A stretch of 64,000 nucleotides of DNA, taken from the NCBI RefSeq assembly GCF_024357955.1, contig NZ_JANEYT010000010.1:56125-120124 (forward strand), in the 5' to 3' direction. Every line of letters starts with the position of its first letter. Positions within the stretch are counted from its first letter, which is position 1. The stretch is from Photobacterium pectinilyticum (lineage in GTDB: Bacteria; Pseudomonadota; Gammaproteobacteria; Enterobacterales; Vibrionaceae). Positions 1 through 9,328 of this stretch are shown here, one piece after another. Below the pieces are notes generated by a model, which saw nothing but the letters and a program-made list of their open reading frames with translations, was not told the origin of the DNA and ran no database searches. The position numbers and the translations under genes are program-made.

Positions 1-270
1 AGCCTGTCTTCGATTCAGGCCACCGAGCCGGGCTTCGTCGATTATCACGGTCGACAGGTGCCAGCCCTGCGAGGGCACCAAATTGACGGTGATGCCAAGA
101 CCTTATTTCCTGGTGAAGTGCCACGCCGTTTGCCAAACGACACTTTCTGGCAGCAATCGGGCTTTGATTTTATTAATTTCCGTCCGCTTGAAATGCAAAG
201 CGACGAACCATTGCCACATATCCGGATGGATAAAGCAATGGAATACCTGCTGGGAGATAAATTGCGATGA
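1..270 (+). CDS. ycjX: YcjX family protein, C-terminal part (cut by window edge)
   Basis: The open frame runs in from base 1 without a start and ends at a TGA that overlaps the next start codon (ATGA, 267-270). The visible 89 residues contain the stretches LFPGEVPRRLP, FWQQSGF and FRPL followed by PHIRMDKAMEYLLGDKL, the typical end of the YcjX/DUF463 family, P-loop-type proteins of unknown detailed function linked to envelope stress. The next genes are ycjF and tyrR, the same order as in Escherichia coli, which supports the call. Translational coupling with ycjF is likely from the 4-base overlap. The nucleotide-binding part lies outside the window. Confidence 0.85.
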   Translation, partial: SLSSIQATEPGFVDYHGRQVPALRGHQIDGDAKTLFPGEVPRRLPNDTFWQQSGFDFINFRPLEMQSDEPLPHIRMDKAMEYLLGDKLR

Positions 271-1301
271 GTGAGTCGTTAAAAAGCAAGATCGTTTTTG
301 ATGAGCCATCAAAGCCAAAGGCGGATACCGTCGAGGTTGAGTTGACGTCACAGTTGCAGTTTGCCGAGCAGGACAAGAGTTTCTTACCCGAGGCAATGGA
401 TACCGAACAACCGGATGTTGAAGCAGAGCTCGACCGAGCCCTGCGCAGTAAGCCCAAGCGCCGTTCTGGTTGGCTAAAAGGCTTAATGGTTGGCGGTGCA
501 GCCATGGTGGGTTGGCAAACGGTGGATTATGTCGTGACGGCCTATCAGGGCGGTGATTGGCTTGCCTTGGGCTGGAGTGTCATTGTTGCCGGTATTGCCA
601 GTGCGGGGATCACGGCACTGGGACGTGAGCTAATGAGCTTGCGTCGCCTTAAGCGTCGTCAGAGTGAGCGAGAGCAGGCGCAAGCCTTGCTTGAGGCCGA
701 TGGTATCGGTCAAGCCAAAGCGTTTTGTACCCGGCTAGCCAAGCAGGGCAAGGTGATGGAAGAGCATGCTGGCTATGACAAATGGTTGCAGTCATTGGCG
801 GCCACCCATAATGACCGTGAGGTGATGCAGCTTTATGATCGTATGGTACTGGGGCAACAAGATAAGCTGGCACGTAAACTGGTGGCGAAATATGCCAGTG
901 AAGCCGCCGTTATGGTGGCGGTCAGTCCGTTGGCCTTGGCGGATATGTTGCTGGTGGCATGGAGAAATTTCCGATTGATTGACCAAGTCTCTAAGGTCTA
1001 TGGCGTCGAGTTGGGGTATTGGTCGCGGATCAAGTTGGTAAAGTTAGTGCTTGCCAATATGGCGGTAGCTGGTGCCAGTGAAGTCATTGCTGATAGCGGT
1101 ATGGATATGCTCTCGATGGACTTGGCGGGCAGAATGTCGACCCGCGTTGCCCAAGGTGTCGGTGTTGGTCTGCTGACTGGCAGGTTAGGACTCAAGGCAA
1201 TTAACCTGATGCGTCCGCTGCCATGGCAACCCGAGCAGCAGCCTAAGCTGAGTGAAATTCGTAAAGATCTGCTTAGCCAGTTGACCCATAAAGAACGCTA
1301 A
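267..1301 (+). CDS. ycjF: YcjF family inner membrane protein (DUF697/TIGR01620)
   Basis: This 344-residue protein has an acidic, hydrophilic N-terminus, two predicted membrane segments at about residues 70-92 and 98-118 (separated by a short GGDW turn), a basic coil rich in Arg/Lys just after (RRLKRRQSERE), and a C-terminal DUF697-like helical domain (about 180-335) with a small Gly/Ala-rich segment near residue 305. E. coli YcjF has the same architecture. The function is unknown; it forms a pair with YcjX. The gene starts inside the ycjX stop (ATGA) and is probably co-transcribed with it. Its TAA stop lies inside the end of a dispersed palindromic repeat (see 1299-1464), so the natural C-terminus may have been altered slightly. 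Confidence 0.85.
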   Translation: MSESLKSKIVFDEPSKPKADTVEVELTSQLQFAEQDKSFLPEAMDTEQPDVEAELDRALRSKPKRRSGWLKGLMVGGAAMVGWQTVDYVVTAYQGGDWLALGWSVIVAGIASAGITALGRELMSLRRLKRRQSEREQAQALLEADGIGQAKAFCTRLAKQGKVMEEHAGYDKWLQSLAATHNDREVMQLYDRMVLGQQDKLARKLVAKYASEAAVMVAVSPLALADMLLVAWRNFRLIDQVSKVYGVELGYWSRIKLVKLVLANMAVAGASEVIADSGMDMLSMDLAGRMSTRVAQGVGVGLLTGRLGLKAINLMRPLPWQPEQQPKLSEIRKDLLSQLTHKER

Positions 1302-1464
1302 TACCAATCTGGATAAGTAGTTGATCAAGTATTTGCACTGGAAAAGTCGTTGTTATCAAGGCAGATATTGCAGTCACTAGTGGCTCTAATTACAAAATAT
1401 CTAACGCAGAGAACAGCGATTTTAACCAGCAAGACTGATCAAATATTTATGTAGGTTGGTATAA
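1299..1464 (+). repeat. Dispersed palindromic repeat, copy A (full length)
   Basis: Core ATACCAATCTGGATAAG at 1301 to TATGTAGGTTGGTAT ending at 1462, about 162 bp, flanked by T-A and A-A. It is an imperfect palindrome along its whole length: the ends pair, and the inner arms around CACTAGTG (1375-1382) also pair. The same sequence recurs at 4649, 31250, 40407, 43600 and 63890. It overlaps the TAA stop of ycjF and lies between that gene and its probable terminator. Confidence 0.9.
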
Positions 1465-1706
1465 AGACCAAGCTTATCGTAAGGGAAATTTTTCATTACT
1501 AAATGAAGGCCCATAGCGGCCTTCTTTCCACTCTTTCCACCCCTTCATCCCTCTTCGATTTTTTTATTCATTAGGCCGATATTGATTCGGTAATGGATTG
1601 ATAGTGCGCAACCTCTCAGCTACGAACGCCAATGACTTGACTCCATTACAGGGAAGGCGCAAACTTCTTGTGTCAACAATTCCTGACACCTTGGAAGATA
1701 ATTAAT
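1302..1706. other. Intergenic region ycjF-tyrR
   Basis: 405 bp holding repeat copy A, a terminator hairpin and, from about 1530, the presumed tyrR promoter region. No TyrR box of the TGTAAA-N6-TTTACA type could be seen by eye. Confidence 0.6.
1505..1527 (+). terminator. Probable rho-independent terminator of ycjX-ycjF
   Basis: A GAAGGCC/GGCCTTC stem (1505-1511 and 1518-1524) with a 6-base loop, followed by TTTCC. It sits downstream of the repeat, suggesting the repeat inserted between ycjF and its original terminator. The T tract is short. Confidence 0.55.
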
Positions 1707-3242
1707 ATGAGGCTACAAGTCTTTTGTGAAGACCGACTTGGCATGACCCGAGAGCTGCTGGATATCCTTGCGAGCCGGCAGATTGACTTACGGGGCATTG
1801 AAATTGACCGGGTTGGGATCATTTATTTAAATTGCCCCGAAGTTGAATTTGAGCAGTTTAGCCAGTTGATGTCACAGATCCGCCAGTTGGATGGGGTGAC
1901 TGATGTTAGAAAGATCCAGTTCATGCCAAGCGAACGTGAACACAAAGAGCTTAAAGCGTTACTGGAAGCCTTACCCGATCCGTTTTTTTCTATTAGCTTG
2001 CAGGGCAAAATCGATCTTGCCAATGACGCAGCAGAAGTCTTGCTTGGCAAACCCCGTGAGGAGATTGTCGGCGAACATATCCAAACTTTCGTCGGCTTTA
2101 ATATCCATAACTGGCTTGAAAATGATAATGCCAGCCGCCGGAGCGAGCTGGTGGTGCAGTCAGGCCTCGACTACATGATGGAAATCATGCCGGTCTATGT
2201 GACCGACGAAACGGAAGAACAGGTACTGGCCAGTGCGGTTATCCTGCTCAAATCCCTCTCGGAAGCCAAGATGCCATTGGCGATGCGCCAGCTTAGTGGT
2301 GACAATGGATTCGAGCATCTTGTCGGCCAATCATCCCGTTTCAAGCAGCTGGTATCGCAGTCGAAGAAGCTGGCTATGCTGGATGCACCATTATTGATCC
2401 AGGGTGAAACGGGGACTGGTAAAGAGATGCTGGCAAGGGCTTGTCATCAACGCTCACTGCGTCGTGATAACCCGTTCCTGCTGGTCAATTGCATGTCTAT
2501 GCCAGACAACGCTGCCGAAACGGAGTTGTTCGGTATGGCGGCAACTGCGACCGAGCCGGGCAAGAAAGGTATTTTCGAACAAGCCGATGGCGGTATTGCC
2601 TTCTTGTATGAAGTCGGCGAGATGTCAGAGCACCTGCAAATCAAACTGTTGCGTTTCCTACAGGATGGGACGTTCCGTCGTGTTGGTGAAGAGCAGGAGA
2701 TGAAGGTGGATGTCCGTGTTATTTGTTCGACCCAGAAGAAGCTGCCTGAACTTGTCGCGACCGGGAAATTTAGGGAAGACTTGTACTATCGCTTGAATGT
2801 ATTGGCTTTGACCGTCCCGCCGCTGCGTGAAAGAACAGCGGATATTGTTCCGTTGGCCGATTTGTTCCTGAGTCAGTTTGCTCAAGAGCTGCAACAGCAG
2901 AAGCCAGCGATTTCTGCCGAAGTTGCCCAATATCTTAGCCAATATGCATGGCCGGGTAATATTCGCCAGCTGCGCAATGTACTGTTCCGGGCCATGACCC
3001 AACTCGAAGGGACGGAAATCAAAGTCGATGATATCCAGTTGCCAGAAAACGAGTCAGCGACAGTGCTTAGCGAGGAGATCCTTGATGGCTCGCTTGACGA
3101 AATTATGAAGCGCTATGAGTCGGGTATCTTGAATAGCTTGTACCGCAGCTATCCGTCGACACGCAAACTGGCGAAAAGGCTGGGGGTTTCACATACCGCA
3201 GTCGCTAACAAGTTACGTGAATACGGGATCGGTAAGCATTAA
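1707..3242 (+). CDS. tyrR: Transcriptional regulator TyrR (aromatic amino acid regulon)
   Basis: TyrR regulates aromatic amino acid synthesis and transport genes with Tyr, Phe or Trp as cofactors. The ATG at 1707 was chosen because it gives MRLQVFCEDRLGMTRELL, which matches the E. coli start, and a 511-residue protein (E. coli 513); a GGAAG precedes it. Domains: ACT (about 1-70), PAS (about 80-185), AAA+ (about 205-430) with Walker A GETGTGKE (233-240), and a C-terminal helix-turn-helix (about 483-508, TRKLAKRLGVSHTAVANKL). The GAFTGA loop needed for sigma-54 contact is absent, as in other TyrR proteins. Odd: the Walker B aspartate is a tyrosine (FLYEVGEM, Tyr301), where E. coli has LLDEIGEM. 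Family assignment is very secure; the effect of Tyr301 is unknown. Confidence 0.95.
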   Translation: MRLQVFCEDRLGMTRELLDILASRQIDLRGIEIDRVGIIYLNCPEVEFEQFSQLMSQIRQLDGVTDVRKIQFMPSEREHKELKALLEALPDPFFSISLQGKIDLANDAAEVLLGKPREEIVGEHIQTFVGFNIHNWLENDNASRRSELVVQSGLDYMMEIMPVYVTDETEEQVLASAVILLKSLSEAKMPLAMRQLSGDNGFEHLVGQSSRFKQLVSQSKKLAMLDAPLLIQGETGTGKEMLARACHQRSLRRDNPFLLVNCMSMPDNAAETELFGMAATATEPGKKGIFEQADGGIAFLYEVGEMSEHLQIKLLRFLQDGTFRRVGEEQEMKVDVRVICSTQKKLPELVATGKFREDLYYRLNVLALTVPPLRERTADIVPLADLFLSQFAQELQQQKPAISAEVAQYLSQYAWPGNIRQLRNVLFRAMTQLEGTEIKVDDIQLPENESATVLSEEILDGSLDEIMKRYESGILNSLYRSYPSTRKLAKRLGVSHTAVANKLREYGIGKH

Positions 3243-3272
3243 GCTGATCTATCCAGTTATAATCGTTTATTC

Positions 3273-3305
3273 AAACGCCCGATGAACATCATCGGGCGTT
3301 TTGTT
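3273..3305 (+). terminator. Rho-independent terminator between tyrR and ogt
   Basis: A perfect 13-bp stem (3273-3285 with 3289-3301) and a 3-base loop, followed by TTTTG and preceded by A-rich sequence. It could serve tyrR and, on the other strand, the convergent alkyltransferase gene. Confidence 0.85.
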
Positions 3306-3346
3306 TCTACAGCCCTTGGCAAGAGCGGTTATAGGCGATAGCCTGC

Positions 3347-3826
3347 TTACTTCAACAACGTCAGCTTACCTTGTTCGAGTTCTCTGAGCTGGCAGATCAG
3401 TCCTTGCCCGTAGCGACAGCTTTGCTGGGCCTCGATTTCGGAGGCGACGCGGTGGCAAGGGATGATAATAGGGATTGGGTTGACGTTCTTGGCCATACCG
3501 ATAGCGAGAAGAGCGGTGGAATGTTCAATCTGTGTGGCGATTTGTTGGTATGAGCGATGGCTGTTATAGGGGATTTCACAAATGGCTTGCCATACTTGTT
3601 GCTGGAACTCTGAGCCGGGAGGAGCTAGGGGGAGGGTAAACTGCTTTCTTTTTCCATCGAGATACTCAGCGAGCTGGGTGATGTAAGGCGCCATGAAGTC
3701 CGGGTCGTGATCCCAGTGGCTGTCTGGGGCAAATCCGCCACTGGCAATGGTCAGTTGCCGTAGTCCTTGCTCGTCTGCCAATAAATATATTTTGCCCAAT
3801 TCCGTATCAAGGTGGTCGTAATACAT
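3347..3826 (-). CDS. Methylated-DNA--protein-cysteine methyltransferase family protein (Ogt-like, divergent)
   Basis: The family removes alkyl groups from O6-alkylguanine by transferring them to an active-site cysteine. The ATG at 3826 (GTGAAG upstream) gives 159 residues. The N-terminal domain (1-66) and the C-terminal domain are present, with the helix SYQQIA, Asn116 (NPIPI) and the acceptor motif IIPCHRV (Cys124). Two things are unusual. The arginine finger in the canonical RAVG motif is replaced (ALLAIG, Leu107), and the segment after PCHR lacks the usual GYAGG-type loop and reads CRYGQG. It may therefore be a weak or altered alkyltransferase; the Cys is kept, so it is not an ATL protein of the PWHR type. 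Convergent with tyrR, divergent from rimJ. Confidence 0.8.
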   Translation of the reverse strand: MYYDHLDTELGKIYLLADEQGLRQLTIASGGFAPDSHWDHDPDFMAPYITQLAEYLDGKRKQFTLPLAPPGSEFQQQVWQAICEIPYNSHRSYQQIATQIEHSTALLAIGMAKNVNPIPIIIPCHRVASEIEAQQSCRYGQGLICQLRELEQGKLTLLK

Positions 3827-3988
3827 AATCTTCACTGTGTTGGTTAGCGTCAAACGCGGCGCGGCTATCACAATGATAGTTCAAACATACGGCCAATTCT
3901 TTGTCATGAAATAAGTTTATAGCGAAGGTGTATTCATCATCCACGGGCTGTGCTAACGTTTCAACATAGTGTAAGGCATAAGGATAAG

Positions 3989-4576
3989 GTGCTGTTGTTT
4001 CATTCGATTATCAGCCGAACAACATCAATCGATATAGGTGATGCGACGGTTAGGCTTGTTACTCCTAAAGATGTTGCGGCTATTACTGCCTATTATCAGC
4101 GAAACCGGGTTTTCCTACAGCCCTGGGAGCCGTTGCGTGAAGAAGCCTTTTTTACCGAAACAGGTTGGCAGCGACGGCTGGAACAGCTTATGCAATTGCA
4201 TAAGCACAAAATGGCTTACTACTTTGTTATCCAGCAAAAAGGCAGCGATGAGATTTGTGGTGTGGTGAATTACAGCAATCTTGTCCGTCACCCTTTCCAT
4301 GCTTGCCATGTCGGATATTCATTGGAGCAGGACTGCCAAGGGCAAGGGTTGATGAGTAGGGCACTGGCTGCCGCCAATTGCTGGATGTTCGAAGATCAAG
4401 GCTTCCACCGTATTATGGCCGCGTATATGCCCCGTAATGCGAAGAGTGAGGCAGTCTTGAAAAAATGCGGTTTTGAATTTGAAGGCAAAGCGAAAGACTA
4501 CCTGCTGATTAACGGTAAGTGGGAAGATCATATCTTGACGGCCTGTATCAATAATAATTGGACGATGCCGCTGTAG
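3989..4576 (+). CDS. rimJ: Ribosomal protein S5 alanine N-acetyltransferase RimJ family
   Basis: A GNAT-fold acetyltransferase predicted to acetylate the N-terminal Ala of ribosomal protein S5. The protein carries FLQPWEPLREE, FHACHVGYSLEQDCQGQGLMSRAL (the acetyl-CoA pyrophosphate loop is Q-x-x-G-x-G/L), HRIMAAYMPRNAKSE and AKDYLLINGKWEDHILTA, all closely matching E. coli RimJ. The GTG at 3989 was chosen over an upstream in-frame GTG at 3950 because TAAGGAT sits 5 bases before it and it gives 195 residues (E. coli 194). Followed by a strong terminator and by repeat copy B. Confidence 0.85.
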   Translation: MLLFHSIISRTTSIDIGDATVRLVTPKDVAAITAYYQRNRVFLQPWEPLREEAFFTETGWQRRLEQLMQLHKHKMAYYFVIQQKGSDEICGVVNYSNLVRHPFHACHVGYSLEQDCQGQGLMSRALAAANCWMFEDQGFHRIMAAYMPRNAKSEAVLKKCGFEFEGKAKDYLLINGKWEDHILTACINNNWTMPL

Positions 4577-4599
4577 TACCAATATTTTCAAATAAAAAA

Positions 4600-4625
4600 A
4601 CGGGAGCCATGTGGCTCCCGTTTTC
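4600..4625 (+). terminator. Terminator between rimJ and cydC
   Basis: ACGGGAGCCA and TGGCTCCCGT pair (4600-4609 and 4612-4621) with A7 before and TTTT after, so it can act in both directions for these convergent genes. Confidence 0.85.
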
Positions 4626-4648
4626 GTTATGGATTATTCCGTGTGGCA

Positions 4649-4700
4649 TTATACCAACCGAGATAAATACTTGATCAACTACTTATCCAGATTGGTATTA
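4649..4700 (-). repeat. Dispersed palindromic repeat, copy B (internally deleted)
   Basis: Only the two ends remain: ATACCAACCGAGATAAATA (4651 onward) and TTATCCAGATTGGTAT (to 4698), 48 bp of core. On the minus strand the end reads TAATACCAATCTGG, and this TAA is the stop codon of cydC. Both flanking T and A bases match the other copies. Confidence 0.85.
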
Positions 4701-6419
4701 GATACGTTGCCAAAGCTCGGTGTATCGACCATTTTGGTTCAGCAGTGCGTGGTGCTTGCCTTGCTCGATAATTTCACCTTCATCCATCAAACAGATATGA
4801 TCCATGTGCTCCAAACCAACCAATCGGTGGGTAATGAACAGCACGGTCTTGTCTTTGGCGTGTTCCAATAGCAAAGCTATGATCTGCTGCTCAGTACGGC
4901 GGTCAAGGCCTTCGGTCGGTTCATCCATAAGTAGGATTGGTGCGTCGTGCAGCAGGGCACGGGCGATACCGATACGGCGACGTTCACCACCAGAGATCTG
5001 ACGTCCGCCTTCACCAAGCCATGTATCCAGCCCTTTACCTTCCAGCAAAGCGTCTAGGCCAACGTTGGTAAGCACGTTGCAGAACTCTTCGTCAGTTCCT
5101 TGCGGTTTGGCAAGCAGCAGGTTCTCGCGCAGCGAACCGTTGAAAACATCAACACGCTGGCTAACAACAGTAATTGCTTGGCGCAGCGGCGCTTCTTGCC
5201 ATTGGGGCAGCGGTACTTCATCGAGGGTGATTTGCCCCTGCTGCGGATCCCAGTTGCGGGTGATCAGCTGCAACAGGGTCGATTTACCGCAACCAGTTCG
5301 ACCTAGCAGTGCGACTTTCTCGCCTTTGCCTATGGTCAATGAGATATTTTTCAGTACTGGTTCGTCACTGCCGTAATAGGTGTAGCTGATATTCTGGAGA
5401 TCCAGCGCACCCTCAACCTCTGCGGTATGGCCGTTAGGATCAAACGGTGTATCTGGGGTCGCTTCAATGATCTCATTAAGTCGACGGGCAGATGTCAGGG
5501 TCTGCCCCAAGTACTGGAACGCGCCAGCCACGGGCATCATTAGCTCGAAGCTGGCCATGGTGGCAAAGGCGACCATGGCTACAAACGGGTCTGGTGCTTG
5601 TCCGGCAATGCCATCAGCTGCTATCCAGGTGATCAGTACCAGTGTCCAGCCCGTTGCCGCCATCAGGATCGCATTGGCAAGGCCGGTAAGGTTGGCCATT
5701 TTCCGTTGTGCATCTAATAACGCTTGTTGCTCATTAAGGGCGGCCTGATAGTAACGCTCCTCGGCATTAAACAATAGCAACTCGGCATTGCCCTGGATCC
5801 AGTCCAGCATTTTCACCCGATAATTGGCTTTGGCCATCGTCAGGGTTTCACCGTTGGATTTACCTAGACGGTAGAAGATAACCGGCAAGATCAGCATCAG
5901 GCTGAGTAAAATGGCACCAAGGGTCAGGCCTATAGTGACATCAAACCAAGCAAGGAAGCCTGTGATAGCCAGTAACCCAATGACACCGATAAGTAATGGA
6001 TTAACCAAGCGCAGGTAGACGTGGTCCATCGCATCGACATCGGCGACCAAGCGGTTGAGCAAGTCAGCATCGCGTAGGTTGGTCTGTCGACCCGGGATCA
6101 ACGGAGTCAGCTTTCGGAAAAAGAACAAACGCAAGTCAGCCAGCAGTTTGAAGGTTGCGTTGTGGCTGACCACTCGCTCGCCCCAGCGGCCCGCCGTACG
6201 GGCAATAGAGAAGCCTCGTACACCCGCACCCGGTAGCATGTAGTTGAAGGTTTCACGGGCAATGGTGAGGCCTGCAACGGCTGAGGCCGTAATAAACCAG
6301 CCCGATAGGGTCAACAGGCTCATGGCAGCCAAAAGAGTGCCTAGGCCAAGCAACATGCCAAGTGTCATGCCGAACCAGTGTTTACGATAGAGTTTGAGGT
6401 AAGGGATTAAATCACGCAT
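4698..6419 (-). CDS. cydC: CydC, heme/thiol ABC transporter permease-ATP-binding subunit
   Basis: CydDC is a heterodimeric inner-membrane ABC exporter moving glutathione/cysteine (and linked to heme) into the periplasm; it is needed for assembly of cytochrome bd. This 573-residue half-transporter has an N-terminal six-helix membrane domain (about 1-310) and a nucleotide-binding domain with Walker A GRTGCGKST (about 368-376), signature ISGGERRR, Walker B LLMDEPTEG and the H-loop FITHR. It starts 8 bases inside the end of cydD, so translation is coupled. Its stop codon is formed by repeat copy B; the end (GRYTELWQRI) still resembles a normal CydC terminus. Confidence 0.93.
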   Translation of the reverse strand: MRDLIPYLKLYRKHWFGMTLGMLLGLGTLLAAMSLLTLSGWFITASAVAGLTIARETFNYMLPGAGVRGFSIARTAGRWGERVVSHNATFKLLADLRLFFFRKLTPLIPGRQTNLRDADLLNRLVADVDAMDHVYLRLVNPLLIGVIGLLAITGFLAWFDVTIGLTLGAILLSLMLILPVIFYRLGKSNGETLTMAKANYRVKMLDWIQGNAELLLFNAEERYYQAALNEQQALLDAQRKMANLTGLANAILMAATGWTLVLITWIAADGIAGQAPDPFVAMVAFATMASFELMMPVAGAFQYLGQTLTSARRLNEIIEATPDTPFDPNGHTAEVEGALDLQNISYTYYGSDEPVLKNISLTIGKGEKVALLGRTGCGKSTLLQLITRNWDPQQGQITLDEVPLPQWQEAPLRQAITVVSQRVDVFNGSLRENLLLAKPQGTDEEFCNVLTNVGLDALLEGKGLDTWLGEGGRQISGGERRRIGIARALLHDAPILLMDEPTEGLDRRTEQQIIALLLEHAKDKTVLFITHRLVGLEHMDHICLMDEGEIIEQGKHHALLNQNGRYTELWQRI

Positions 6420-8184
6420 CGAGATCCCTCTTGTCAGTGTGGGCTAGCATGTCTGCAAGCAGACCTTGCTGGCGGATGTGTTCGAAAGAACCATTTTGGA
6501 CCAGTTTACCGTTTTCCATCACCAGAACGCGGTCCATTGCGGCCAGTTGATCGAGACGGTGGCTCACCATCAGAGTGGTTTGACCGCTCACTGCATTTTT
6601 CAGGCTTTCCAAGACTAAGTGTTCGCTGTTGGCGTCTAGGCTTGCCGTTGGTTCATCCAATATCCAGAAGGCACCGCTTTGCAGCATGGCCCGAGCCACG
6701 GCAATACGCTGGGCTTGGCCGACAGACAGGCCACCAGAGCGATCACCGACCTGATGGTGGTAACCTTTCTCTAGGCGCTGGATGAACTCATCAGCATTGG
6801 CTTGTTGAGAGACCTGCTTGATGTGTTCTTCGGTGGCCAATGGGTTACCCAGCGTAATGTTGTCGCGGACGGTACCGTGTAACAGTAGTGGGTTTTGGCC
6901 GACCCAGCTTATGGCCTGTCGCCACTGGCTGTGATCGAGTTCTTTGAGCTCGGTTCCGTTGATTTTCAAGCTACCGCGGTAGGGTAGGAAGCCCAACAAG
7001 GCATTGAGCAGGCTGGTTTTGCCAGCGCCGCTTGGGCCGACAAGTGCAACCTGCTCGTGCGGATGGATGGTAAAGCTCAGCGGGCCTGCCAGTACTTGGC
7101 TTTGCGGGCTCAGTACTTCCAGTTGATCGGCTGTAATCGAAATGGTCTCTGGTGATTCCAGGTTCGTTTGCCCTTGGCTCATGCCATCAGCATCGCTGTT
7201 AAGAAATTCAACAATTGACTCTGCTGCACCGATAGCCTGTGCTTTGGCATGGTAGAAAGTGCCCAGATCACGCAGTGGTTGGTAGAACTCCGGCGCCAGT
7301 ACCAAAATGAACAGACCGGTAAACAGGCTGATAGGCACGCCGTAGTGACCAAAGTTGAGTTCACCGATAAACGAGAAGCCAAAGTATACTGCGGTAATGG
7401 CGACTGAGAGTGCCGAGAAAAATTCCAGCACAGCCGATGACAGGAAAGCCATTCTCAATACTTCCATGGTCCGCTTACGCAGGACATGGGATGCAGCATG
7501 TAAGTTTTCGGCTTCAGCTTCAGCGCGATTGAATAAGCGCAGGGTCGATAAGCCTTGTAATCGGTCATAGAAGTGACCGGACAGGCGTTGCAGTGCTTTG
7601 AAGTTTCGGCGGTTGGCATCAGCAGCCCCCAAACCAACCAGAGCCATGAACATTGGCACTAGCGGTGCGGTGATGAGGAAAATCAGGCCTGCTGCCCAGT
7701 TGAGCGGGAAGACTGCAAATAAAATCACCATAGGAACCAATACTGCGATCGACATCTGCGGAATGTAGCGGGAGAAGAAGTCTTGCATCTCTTCTACCTG
7801 CTCAAGTACCAAGCTGGCCCAGACGCCGGCAGGTTTGCCTTTGATATAGGCGGGACCCAATTGTTGCAGGCGTAGCAGGATCAACTGCCGGATATGCAGC
7901 CGGATCTGTTCGCCGCAGCGGTAGCCGTAGATCTCGCGCCCCCAGCTGCAGGCAGCCCTGAGACCGACAATGGCAAACAGCCCACCGAAGCTTGAAACGA
8001 GCTGGTATTTATCTGTGTGTTCAATAATGAGTTGGTGCAGGATATGGGCAAGCAAAGCTGCTTGGCCAACGAGTAGCAACCCCGACAAGAACCCCAGGCC
8101 GACACTGAGCATGAGCCAGCGCTTTGCCAGCTTACTCTGTGATTTCAACCATTTGGTTAAATCGCGTTGTAATTGTTTATCCAT
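6412..8184 (-). CDS. cydD: CydD, heme/thiol ABC transporter permease-ATP-binding subunit
   Basis: Partner of CydC in the thiol exporter. The 590-residue protein has an N-terminal membrane domain (about 20-320) and an ATP-binding domain with Walker A GPSGAGKTS (about 382-390), signature LSVGQAQR (the SGG of canonical ABC proteins is SVG here), Walker B FWILDEPTAS and an H-loop VSHR. The ATG at 8184 lacks a strong Shine-Dalgarno. It lies 79 bp after trxB, the same order as in E. coli, but a hairpin terminator separates them. Confidence 0.93.
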   Translation of the reverse strand: MDKQLQRDLTKWLKSQSKLAKRWLMLSVGLGFLSGLLLVGQAALLAHILHQLIIEHTDKYQLVSSFGGLFAIVGLRAACSWGREIYGYRCGEQIRLHIRQLILLRLQQLGPAYIKGKPAGVWASLVLEQVEEMQDFFSRYIPQMSIAVLVPMVILFAVFPLNWAAGLIFLITAPLVPMFMALVGLGAADANRRNFKALQRLSGHFYDRLQGLSTLRLFNRAEAEAENLHAASHVLRKRTMEVLRMAFLSSAVLEFFSALSVAITAVYFGFSFIGELNFGHYGVPISLFTGLFILVLAPEFYQPLRDLGTFYHAKAQAIGAAESIVEFLNSDADGMSQGQTNLESPETISITADQLEVLSPQSQVLAGPLSFTIHPHEQVALVGPSGAGKTSLLNALLGFLPYRGSLKINGTELKELDHSQWRQAISWVGQNPLLLHGTVRDNITLGNPLATEEHIKQVSQQANADEFIQRLEKGYHHQVGDRSGGLSVGQAQRIAVARAMLQSGAFWILDEPTASLDANSEHLVLESLKNAVSGQTTLMVSHRLDQLAAMDRVLVMENGKLVQNGSFEHIRQQGLLADMLAHTDKRDLDA

Positions 8185-8230
8185 ATTAAATTCTTGCGCT
8201 GCTCAGAAGAGCAGGCTTAAAGGTGAAGGC

Positions 8231-8256
8231 TAAAAAGGCCACCTTGAGCGGTGGCC
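8231..8256 (-). terminator. Terminator or attenuator between trxB and cydD
   Basis: On the minus strand GGCCACC and GGTGGCC (8250-8256 and 8237-8243) form a stem followed by TTTTTA. It can end the trxB transcript or limit read-through into cydDC. Confidence 0.7.
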
Positions 8257-8263
8257 GAGAGTA

Positions 8264-9289
<1,026 letters not shown>

Positions 9290-9328
9290 CTATGGAAAGA
9301 GGGGATTGTAGCGTGGTTTTTTCCCTGT

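Noticed and set aside
1463..1706. TyrR autoregulatory box upstream of tyrR
   Set aside because: No TGTAAA-N6-TTTACA-like palindrome was visible.
4611..4871. 86-codon frame covering the rimJ terminator and repeat B
   Set aside because: It begins inside a terminator, runs through the repeat and is antisense to cydC.
8231..8263. Reading trxB-cydD-cydC as one simple operon
   Set aside because: A terminator-like hairpin with a T tract lies between trxB and cydD, so they are treated as separate or attenuated units.
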